A stretch of 10,674 nucleotides of DNA, taken from Variovorax sp. (GTDB taxonomy: Bacteria; Pseudomonadota; Gammaproteobacteria; Burkholderiales; Burkholderiaceae_C). The notes beneath the pieces were generated by a model. It was not told where the DNA came from. It saw only the letters and a list, made by a program, of their open reading frames with translations, and did no database searches. Position numbers and translations under genes: made by a program. Below, one piece after another: positions 5,694-10,674 of this stretch (the first letter of the stretch is position 1; each line of letters opens with the position of its first letter). The stretch lies in assembly GCA_028292835.1 (NCBI GenBank), contig JAQGLP010000508.1, positions 1 through 10,674 of the forward strand, in the 5' to 3' direction.

Positions 5694-6716
5694 ATGGGAA
5701 TCAGCCACTACATCAAGGACATCGGACGTGGCGCGCGGGGCGCCAAGCCGCTCGTGCGCGCGCACGCCTGCGACCTGTTCGGCCAGTTGCTCGACGGCCG
5801 CGTCAGCGATCTGGAAACGGGCGCCTTCTGCCTGGCGATGCGCATCAAGGGCGAGACACCCGAGGAGCTGGCCGGCTTCCTCGACGCGACGCACGCGCGG
5901 CTCGCGCGGTTGCCGGCAACGGCGCGGCCGCTGGTCGTTCTGCCCAGCTACAACGGCGCGCGCCGGCTCCCGATGCTGACACCGCTGCTGGCGCTGCTGC
6001 TGGCACGCGAGGGCCTGCCGGTGCTGGTGCATGGCGCCGCCACCGAAGCGGGCCGGGTTTTGTCATCGGATGTGCTCTTGGCGCTTGGCGTGCATGTGAT
6101 GTCCGCTATCAAAACAATAGCAAACGGGGAAGTGGCCTTTGCGCCGACCGGCCTGCTCAATCCCGGGCTCCAGCAACTGCTCGACGTACGCCGCGTGATC
6201 GGCCTTCGCAATCCGGCGCACAGCGTGGTCAAGCTGATGCAGCCGTGCGAAGGCGCCTGCGTCGTGGTCGCCAGCTACACGCACGCCGAGTACGCCCGGA
6301 CGATGGCCGCCACTTTCGAGCTGATGGGCATGACCGCCCTGCTCTCGCGCGGCATCGAAGGCGAGAGCGTGGCCGATCCGCGACGCACCGCGCAGGTCGA
6401 GGGCTTCGTGCGCGGCAAGCACCGGCTGTTGCAGGCGCAGCAGCCCGGCACGCTCGCTGCGGTGCCTGGCCTGCCCCAGGCGATTGACATCGGGACCACG
6501 GCCGACTACACACGGCGGGTGCTGGCCGGCGAGGTGCCCGTGCCCGAGGCGATCGCGCGGCAGGTCCGGCAGATCGTGCGGCTGGCCGAACTGGCGCAGT
6601 TGCCCGAATCGGCCGATACGGCCGACGGGGCAAGTGCCACCACCGGACCGGACGCGGCCCTGGCCGGGGTTCCCGCACCGCCCGACTCGCCGGCGCCGGC
6701 GCCGGCGGGCCCCTGA
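5694..6716 (+). CDS. ybiB: YbiB-type nucleic-acid-binding protein (TrpD2 family)
   Basis: This 340-residue protein has the anthranilate phosphoribosyltransferase-like fold of the YbiB/TrpD2 family. E. coli YbiB binds DNA and RNA without sequence preference and makes no tryptophan intermediate. It starts MGISHYIKDIGRG, as family members do, then has the helical domain MRIKGETPEELAGFL (about 49-63). The marker PSYNGARRLPMLTPLLALLL follows, where true TrpD enzymes have a glycine-rich phosphate loop, and then VIGLRNPAHSVVKLMQP. The last 25 or so residues are a Pro/Ala-rich tail. A start at 5682 (MHVS...) is possible but adds nothing conserved. In E. coli ybiB is linked to the SOS gene dinG. Here it lies between a nitrogen-type flavoprotein and cobA, 112 bp after the former, with its own sigma-54-like element. 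No LexA box was seen. Confidence 0.9.
   Translation: MGISHYIKDIGRGARGAKPLVRAHACDLFGQLLDGRVSDLETGAFCLAMRIKGETPEELAGFLDATHARLARLPATARPLVVLPSYNGARRLPMLTPLLALLLAREGLPVLVHGAATEAGRVLSSDVLLALGVHVMSAIKTIANGEVAFAPTGLLNPGLQQLLDVRRVIGLRNPAHSVVKLMQPCEGACVVVASYTHAEYARTMAATFELMGMTALLSRGIEGESVADPRRTAQVEGFVRGKHRLLQAQQPGTLAAVPGLPQAIDIGTTADYTRRVLAGEVPVPEAIARQVRQIVRLAELAQLPESADTADGASATTGPDAALAGVPAPPDSPAPAPAGP
6105..6121. repeat. Short inverted repeat in an AT-richer patch inside ybiB
   Basis: GCTAT-CAAAACA-ATAGC has perfect 5-bp arms around 7 nt. It lies in a stretch (about 6055-6130) visibly richer in A and T than the rest of ybiB and encodes SAIKTIAN in frame. Similar GCTATCAAAA-type elements are, as I recall, dispersed in Comamonadaceae genomes, so this may be an in-frame repeat remnant. 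That link is inference. Confidence 0.35.
6688..6705 (+). repeat. Three tandem CGCCGG hexamers at the end of ybiB
   Basis: Three perfect copies of CGCCGG encode part of the Ser-Pro-Ala-Pro tail of YbiB, ending 11 bp before the stop. Such repeats can change copy number by slippage. Gain or loss of one unit keeps the frame, so tail length may vary between strains. Confidence 0.5.
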
Positions 6717-6780
6717 CTCTCTCCCGGACGCTCCCAAAACCGTTTTTCGAAGCTTCTCCCGCCTACCGCCGCGACCCACC

Positions 6781-7572
6781 ATGACTCTTCTTTCACCCAC
6801 CGGCACCTGCACCCTGGTTGGCGCCGGCCCCGGCGACCCCGAACTGCTCACGCTGAAAGCCGTCAAGGCGATCCGGAGGGCCAGCGTGCTGTTCGTCGAC
6901 GACCTGGTGAACGAAGACGTCCTCGGCTACGCGCGGCCCGGCGCGCGCATCGTGCACGTGGGCAAGCGCGGCGGCTGCAGGAGCACGCCGCAGGCCTTTA
7001 TCGAGAAACTCATGATCGCCGCGGTGCGCGAGGGCGAGGACGTGGTGCGGCTGAAGGGCGGCGACCCGTTCATCTTCGGGCGCGGCGGCGAGGAGGTGGA
7101 GCACCTGCGCGAGGCCGGCATCGAGGCCACGGTGGTCAACGGCATCACCGCCGGCCTGGCGGCAGTGACCTCGCTCGGCGTGCCGCTCACGCACCGCGAC
7201 CACGCGCAGGGCGTGGTGTTCGTCACCGGCCATGCCAAGACGGGCGCCGGCTCCACCGAAAACCCGACCGACTGGCGCGCGCTGGCCGCCGCCGTGCGCG
7301 AGGCGCGGCTCACGCTCGTGATCTACATGGGCGTGGCCGGCGCAGCGCACCTGCAACGCGAACTGCTGCACGGCCTGCCGGGCGACACGCGGGCTGCCGT
7401 CATCCAGGATGCCAGCCTGCCGCGGCAACGTCATGTCGCGACCACGCTGGCCAAGCTGCAGGAAGACATCGCGCGCGCCCGCCTCGGCAGCCCGGCCGTG
7501 ATCGTGATCGGGGACGTGCTGCGCGGCCTCGCCGCCGCTGGCAGCCTCCCGCGCCAAGCCGCAGCGCGGTAG
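6781..7572 (+). CDS. cobA: Uroporphyrinogen-III C-methyltransferase (CobA/SUMT)
   Basis: This 263-residue SUMT adds two methyl groups from S-adenosylmethionine to uroporphyrinogen III, giving precorrin-2 for siroheme and cobalamin. Family motifs appear in order: VGAGPGDPELLTLKA (13-27), VRLKGGDPFIFGRGGEE (89-105), NGITAGLAAV (120-129) and LVIYMGVAG (179-187). It is single-domain and lacks the CysG N-terminal dehydrogenase/ferrochelatase part, so siroheme would need another enzyme. The ATG at 6781 sits directly before the methylase fold. Upstream in-frame codons reach back into ybiB but look non-coding. No clear Shine-Dalgarno is present. It follows ybiB by 64 bp and is probably co-transcribed. 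Its position fits siroheme supply for nitrite or sulfite reduction. Confidence 0.95.
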   Translation: MTLLSPTGTCTLVGAGPGDPELLTLKAVKAIRRASVLFVDDLVNEDVLGYARPGARIVHVGKRGGCRSTPQAFIEKLMIAAVREGEDVVRLKGGDPFIFGRGGEEVEHLREAGIEATVVNGITAGLAAVTSLGVPLTHRDHAQGVVFVTGHAKTGAGSTENPTDWRALAAAVREARLTLVIYMGVAGAAHLQRELLHGLPGDTRAAVIQDASLPRQRHVATTLAKLQEDIARARLGSPAVIVIGDVLRGLAAAGSLPRQAAAR

Positions 7573-7664
7573 AAGGCAACGCCGGGCAGCCAGGCCCGTC
7601 CCCGTCATGACGTTTTCAAGACGCGATCGGGCGCATATGCCACGGCTGGCGCCAGGACGCGCGG

Positions 7665-7688
7665 GGCACGGCGGCACGGCGGCACGGC
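7665..7688 (+). repeat. Three tandem 8-bp repeats (GGCACGGC)
   Basis: Three perfect, abutting copies of GGCACGGC lie 122 bp upstream of the parA-like start. This may be a slippage-prone microsatellite or a cluster of protein-binding repeats. The 8-bp period does not match a DNA helical turn, which argues against iterons. Confidence 0.6.
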
Positions 7689-7797
7689 TGATTCATAATG
7701 AAAACTCGAAGAAAATTTCCTGTTATGGAAGTTTTCCAGGTGAACCGAAGGCCCGCTTCCCGGGCCGTTCCTCCATCGATCCGTCCCATCCGTCTCC

Positions 7798-7803
7798 AAG
7801 GAG
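7798..7803 (+). promoter_or_regulatory. Ribosome binding site deciding the parA-like start
   Basis: AAGGAG lies 7 nt before the ATG at 7811. It is the strongest Shine-Dalgarno in the window and rules in favour of 7811 over the in-frame ATG at 7607. Confidence 0.8.
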
Positions 7804-7810
7804 CCCCGTC

Positions 7811-8653
7811 ATGCCGCTGGTCGTTTTCAACCAAAAAGGCGGGGTCGGCAAGTCCACCATCACGTGCAATCTGGCCGCCATCAGTGCGAGCCAGGGCCTG
7901 CGCACCCTGGTGATCGACCTGGACCTCCAAGGCAACTCCAGCAGTTACCTGCTGGGCGCGCAGGCCGCCGAAGACCAGCCCAACGTGGGGGGATTTTTCG
8001 AGCACGCCCTGAGCTACAGCTTTCGCCCCCTGCCGCCCGCCGAATTCATCGTGGCCACGCCGCACGAGCGGCTGGACCTGATGCCCTCGAGCTCCGGGCT
8101 CGACGAGCTGCAGGCCAAGCTGGAGTCGCGCCAGAAAATCTACAAGTTGCGCGAGGCCCTGCAGCAACTGGCCAGCGACTACGACCGCATCTACATCGAC
8201 ACGCCGCCCGCGCTGAATTTCTACACCCGCTCGGCCCTGATCGGCGCCCGCAGCTGCCTGATTCCGTTCGACTGCGACGACTTTTCACGCAAGGCGCTCT
8301 ACACCCTGATGGACAACGTGCAGGAAATCCGCGCCGACCACAACCCCGACCTGAGGGTGGAAGGCATCGTGGTCAACCAGTTCCAGCCCCGGGCCAACCT
8401 GCCCCAGCGCATGGTCGACGAGTTGATCGAGGAAGGCCTGCCGGTGCTGCAGCCCTACCTGCCCTCCTCGGTCAAGATCCGCGAATCCCACGAGCGGTCG
8501 CTGCCCATGATCTACATGGACCCCCACCACAAGCTGACGCAGGCGCTGGTCGAATTGCATGCGGGCCTGCGCAGCGATGAGACCCAAGCCGGTGCCACCC
8601 GTCCACGCCGTGACCGACAGGCTGCCGGCGCGGGGCGGCCCGGTGCTTTCTGA
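7811..8653 (+). CDS. Orphan ParA/MinD-family ATPase
   Basis: This 280-residue P-loop ATPase has the deviant Walker A KGGVGKST (9-16) with signature Lys9, the Walker A' VIDLDLQGN (34-42) and the Walker B YIDTPP (128-133). Proteins of this class dimerise on ATP and move or place DNA, chromosomes or protein clusters. The conserved body ends near residue 255 (LVELHAGLRS). The last 25 or so residues are Arg/Ala-rich with no family character, and their codons approach or overlap the next gene. No ParB, parS-like dyad or MinC/MinE partner is nearby, so it is an orphan and its cargo is unknown. Plasmid origin is unlikely given the housekeeping neighbours. The start is fixed by AAGGAG 7 nt upstream. 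Confidence 0.88.
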   Translation: MPLVVFNQKGGVGKSTITCNLAAISASQGLRTLVIDLDLQGNSSSYLLGAQAAEDQPNVGGFFEHALSYSFRPLPPAEFIVATPHERLDLMPSSSGLDELQAKLESRQKIYKLREALQQLASDYDRIYIDTPPALNFYTRSALIGARSCLIPFDCDDFSRKALYTLMDNVQEIRADHNPDLRVEGIVVNQFQPRANLPQRMVDELIEEGLPVLQPYLPSSVKIRESHERSLPMIYMDPHHKLTQALVELHAGLRSDETQAGATRPRRDRQAAGAGRPGAF

Positions 8654-9968
8654 CATTCCGCCCCATCCCCCTACGAGAACCTTGAACCGCTTCGATGCCA
8701 TCGTCATCGGGGCCGGCGCGGCCGGGCTGTTCTGCGCCGCGCAGGCCGGCCAGCGCGGCCTGCGGGTGCTGCTGATCGACCACAGCGAACGCATCGCCGA
8801 GAAGATCCGCATCTCGGGCGGGGGACGCTGCAACTTCACCAACCGCGACATCGACGCACGCGCCCCGCAGCGCCATTTCGTCGGCCAGAACCCGAACTTC
8901 TGCCGCTCGGCGCTGGCGCGCTACACGCCGCAGCAGTTCGTCGCGCTCGTCGAGCGCCACGGCATCGCGCACCACGAGAAGCACAAGGGGCAGCTGTTTT
9001 GCGACGGACCCTCGCAGCAGATCATCGACATGCTGCTGGCCGAGTGCGCCGCCGGCGGCGTCACGCATTGGCAGCCCTGCCGCGTCGAAAGGGTCACGTT
9101 TTCGGCCGCAGGCGCTCATGGTACGGACGCCGGCAGCTATCAAATCGACAGCGACCGCGGTACCGTGCAGGCGCCCCGGCTGGTGGTGGCGACCGGCGGT
9201 CTGTCGATCCCGCAGCTCGGCGCCAGCGATTTCGGCTACCGCCTGGCACGACAGTTCGGCCTGCGCGTGGTGGCGCCGCGCCCGGCGCTGGTGCCGCTTA
9301 CCTTCGCGGGCGAAGGCTGGGCGCCTTATGCCGGTCTCGCCGGGCTGGCGCTGCCGGTGCGCATCGAATGCGGGCAGAAGAAGGAGCGCATGGAATTCCT
9401 GGAAGACCTGCTGTTCACCCACCGTGGCCTGTCGGGGCCGGCGGTGCTGCAAGTCTCGAGCTACTGGCAGGAGGGCACGCCGCTTGTCATCGACTTCGCC
9501 CCCGGCACCGACGTGGCGGCGGCGCTCGGCGCGGCCAAGGCACGCTCGCGCAAGCGCATCGCCAACGAACTGGCAACACTGGTGCCCACGCGGCTGGCCG
9601 ACGCCTGGGTCGGCGAGGAGCCCACGCTGCAGCGCCCGGTCAACGAGGTGCCCGACCGCGCCCTGAACGCGCTGGCCGAGCGGATCGCCCGCTGGCAGAT
9701 CACGCCCAGCGGCACCGAGGGCTACAAGAAGGCCGAAGTCACGGCCGGCGGCATCGACACGCGCGACCTGTCGTCGCAGACGATGGAATCGAAACAGCCG
9801 GGCCTCTACTTCATCGGCGAAGTGGTGGACGTCACCGGCTGGCTGGGCGGCTACAACTTCCAGTGGGCATGGGCCAGTGCCTTCGCCTGCGCCGGTGCGA
9901 TGGCGACGGTTTCGCCCGCGACGGCCCTCCCCGCGTCCGGTCCTTCAGCCGCCGCGGCCTGCGTGTAA
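8643..9968 (+). CDS. rdsA: YhiN/RdsA-family flavoprotein (BaiN/HI0933 superfamily)
   Basis: This FAD protein closely matches E. coli YhiN, reported as RdsA, which makes the dihydrouridine at position 2449 of 23S rRNA. From the start chosen it has the dinucleotide loop GAGAAG (23-28), SGGGRCNFTN (58-67), KGQLFCDGPSQQIIDMLL, VVATGGLSIPQLGAS, LLFTHRGLSGPAVLQ, GTEGYKKAEVTAGGIDT, and the closing GLYFIGEVVDVTGWLGG followed by YNFQWAW. The start is uncertain. The GTG at 8643 gives 441 residues and an 11-bp overlap with the ParA gene. The TTG at 8682 aligns best with the E. coli start (MNRFDAIVIGAG versus MERFDAIIIGAG). ATGs at 8577 and 8559 give longer, poorly conserved extensions. None has a strong ribosome site. 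The C-terminal tail is Ala/Pro-rich. Confidence 0.88.
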   Translation: MLSDIPPHPPTRTLNRFDAIVIGAGAAGLFCAAQAGQRGLRVLLIDHSERIAEKIRISGGGRCNFTNRDIDARAPQRHFVGQNPNFCRSALARYTPQQFVALVERHGIAHHEKHKGQLFCDGPSQQIIDMLLAECAAGGVTHWQPCRVERVTFSAAGAHGTDAGSYQIDSDRGTVQAPRLVVATGGLSIPQLGASDFGYRLARQFGLRVVAPRPALVPLTFAGEGWAPYAGLAGLALPVRIECGQKKERMEFLEDLLFTHRGLSGPAVLQVSSYWQEGTPLVIDFAPGTDVAAALGAAKARSRKRIANELATLVPTRLADAWVGEEPTLQRPVNEVPDRALNALAERIARWQITPSGTEGYKKAEVTAGGIDTRDLSSQTMESKQPGLYFIGEVVDVTGWLGGYNFQWAWASAFACAGAMATVSPATALPASGPSAAAACV

Positions 9969-10005
9969 AGCGACCTCGACATGCAGCAGGCCGAGCGCAT
10001 CGCGC

Positions 10006-10011
10006 TATAAT
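10006..10011 (+). promoter_or_regulatory. -10 box of the rpsU promoter
   Basis: A perfect TATAAT lies 38 bp after the rdsA stop and should start transcription near 10018, giving a leader of about 100 nt for rpsU. A 17-bp spacer would put the -35 at 9983-9988 (GCAGCA), which is a poor match. The GC-rich GCCGGGC just after the -10 box resembles the discriminators of growth-regulated ribosomal promoters. Confidence 0.65.
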
Positions 10012-10032
10012 GCCGGGCTAACTTTGGCCTTC

Positions 10033-10063
10033 CCTCAACGGCCTCCAAACCTTTCAGTTGAGG
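10033..10063 (+). promoter_or_regulatory. Hairpin in the rpsU leader
   Basis: CCTCAAC (10033-10039) pairs perfectly with GTTGAGG (10057-10063) around 17 nt in the rpsU leader. A GC-rich block (ACCCGGCCCGGGGCC) follows. The position suits control of S21 synthesis at the mRNA level, but no known r-protein leader motif is recognised here. Confidence 0.4.
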
Positions 10064-10118
10064 AACCCGGCCCGGGGCCTGATCTTCCCCAAGCCAAAAT
10101 TCAACCAACGATTCCTAA

Positions 10119-10331
10119 ATGACCACCATCCGCGTAAAAGAAAACGAGCCGTTCGACGTCGCCCTGCGCCGCTTCAAGCGCACCATCGAAAAGCTCGGCC
10201 TGCTGACTGACCTGCGCGCCCGTGAGTTCTACGAAAAGCCGACCGCCGAGCGCAAGCGCAAAAAGGCCGCCGCGGTCAAGCGCCATTACAAGCGCGTGCG
10301 CAGCATGCAGCTGCCCAAGAAGCTGTACTGA
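10119..10331 (+). CDS. rpsU: 30S ribosomal protein S21
   Basis: This 70-residue, strongly basic protein is S21, found on the small subunit near the 3' end of 16S rRNA and helping mRNA selection. It has the conserved order [18 protein letters not shown] (4-21), [16 protein letters not shown] (27-42) and a Lys/Arg-rich end. Length equals the usual 70-71 residues. The bases before the ATG (CAACGATTCCTAA) contain no Shine-Dalgarno, notable for a highly expressed ribosomal gene. It has its own promoter and terminator, and yqeY follows as in the rpsU-yqeY-dnaG-rpoD region of many bacteria. Confidence 0.98.
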
Positions 10332-10344
10332 GCATTGACGATTT

Positions 10345-10364
10345 CGCTGGCCCGTGCGCCAGCG
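10345..10364 (+). repeat. Stable hairpin downstream of rpsU
   Basis: CGCTGGC (10345-10351) pairs with GCCAGCG (10358-10364) around a 6-nt loop, 13 nt after the rpsU stop and 4 nt before the terminator stem. No T run follows it directly. It may shield the rpsU mRNA 3' end or assist the terminator. Confidence 0.5.
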
Positions 10365-10368
10365 ACGC

Positions 10369-10407
10369 AGCCGCGCCGGGGAAGCCTGCCGCGGCTTTTT
10401 GTTTTTT
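10369..10407 (+). terminator. Intrinsic terminator of rpsU
   Basis: AGCCGCG (10369-10375) pairs perfectly with CGCGGCT (10390-10396) around 14 nt, followed by TTTTTGTTTTTT. It is the clearest intrinsic terminator in the window and sets rpsU apart from yqeY. Some read-through is possible. The 98 bp from 10408 to the yqeY ATG contain no other signal I could identify apart from the ribosome site. Confidence 0.85.
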
Positions 10408-10493
10408 CGAGCGCAAAGCCTGACGCCGCTTTGCCGTTGTTGCCGGCGAGGGCGAAGGCCCTGCGGCATTCCGACGCTTCTCTCTCTTTCGCC

Positions 10494-10498
10494 AAGGA
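10494..10498 (+). promoter_or_regulatory. Ribosome binding site of yqeY
   Basis: AAGGA lies 7 nt before the ATG at 10506 and supports that start. Confidence 0.65.
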
Positions 10499-10505
10499 CA
10501 TTGCC

Positions 10506-10674
10506 ATGAGCCTCAAGGACCAGATCACCGAAGACATGAAGACCGCCATGCGCGCCAAGGACTCGGAACGCCTGGGCACCATCCGCCTGCTGCTGGCCGC
10601 GCTCAAGCAAAAGGAAGTCGACGAGCGCGTCGTGCTCGACGACGCGATGGTGGTCGCCATCGTCGACAAGCTGG
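10506..10674 (+). CDS. yqeY: GatB/YqeY-domain protein, N-terminal part; runs off right edge
   Basis: The first 56 codons are open to the window edge. They read MSLKDQITEDMKTAMRAKD, then RLGTIRLLLAALKQKEVD, the usual N-terminus of YqeY proteins (about 150 residues). These share the C-terminal helical domain of the amidotransferase subunit GatB, which contacts tRNA. The cellular role of free YqeY is not settled. The place directly after rpsU matches the common rpsU-yqeY-dnaG order and supports the call. The strong rpsU terminator upstream suggests a separate or read-through transcript. Confidence 0.92.
   Translation, partial: MSLKDQITEDMKTAMRAKDSERLGTIRLLLAALKQKEVDERVVLDDAMVVAIVDKL

Larger units (their letters stand above)
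7573..7810 (+). promoter_or_regulatory. Gene-free stretch between cobA and the parA-like gene
   Basis: This 238-bp stretch holds no supported gene. It begins with a weak hairpin (CGGGC 7583-7587 with GCCCG 7594-7598) that lacks a following T run. The GGCACGGC tandem repeat comes next, then an AT-rich segment (about 7690-7738) with CATAAT at 7694-7699 that could serve as a -10 box for the downstream gene. No matching -35 was found, so the promoter is only suspected. Confidence 0.35.

Noticed and set aside
7583..7598. Terminator after cobA
   Set aside because: The stem is only 5 bp and is followed by CCCCGTCATGACG, not a T run; the later TTTT is too far away.
7665..7688. Plasmid-type iterons next to a parA gene
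   Set aside because: There are only three 8-bp copies, no replication gene or ParB, and the neighbours are chromosomal housekeeping genes.
7607..7810. In-frame N-terminal extension of the ParA-like protein from an ATG at 7607
   Set aside because: The KGGVGKST motif normally lies within the first 20 residues, a strong AAGGAG precedes 7811, and the extension is compositionally odd and crosses the tandem repeat.

Overview
The window reads as chromosomal DNA of a GC-rich betaproteobacterium, most likely a member of the Comamonadaceae (Burkholderiales). This rests on the high GC content, the 70-residue S21 protein followed by a YqeY gene, and a YbiB (TrpD2-like) gene beside a siroheme-type cobA. 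It is an inference from protein character and gene order, not from a search. All genes read rightward except the first.

Region 1 (1-3820) is sugar-acid catabolism. A leftward GH1 glycosidase gene runs off the left edge. Across a 192-bp divergent promoter region lies a compact dgoA-dgoD-dgoK operon: 2-keto-3-deoxy-6-phosphogalactonate aldolase, D-galactonate dehydratase and 2-keto-3-deoxygalactonate kinase. In pathway order DgoD dehydrates galactonate, DgoK phosphorylates the product, and DgoA cleaves it to pyruvate and glyceraldehyde-3-phosphate. No regulator or transporter gene is in view. A short hairpin with a T run closes the operon.

Region 2 (3796-7600) looks like a nitrogen-regulated unit. 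A 512-residue flavoprotein resembles the front part of the nitrite reductase large subunit NirB, but it stops where the siroheme/4Fe-4S module would begin. It is followed by ybiB and by cobA, which makes the siroheme and cobalamin precursor. Upstream of the flavoprotein gene are a perfect GCAC-N7-GTGC dyad (the NtrC-site form) and a sigma-54 -24/-12 match. A second sigma-54-like match lies just before ybiB. Nitrite reductase and nitrate reductase catalytic subunits are absent from the window.

Region 3 (7600-10674) is housekeeping in character: an orphan ParA/MinD-type ATPase, a YhiN/RdsA-family flavoprotein (the E. coli member is a 23S rRNA dihydrouridine synthase), rpsU with a clear promoter and a strong terminator, and the start of a yqeY gene that runs off the right edge.

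No tRNA, rRNA, insertion sequence or CRISPR array was seen. The most interesting part is the NtrC/sigma-54 control region with its NirB-like protein that lacks a catalytic half.
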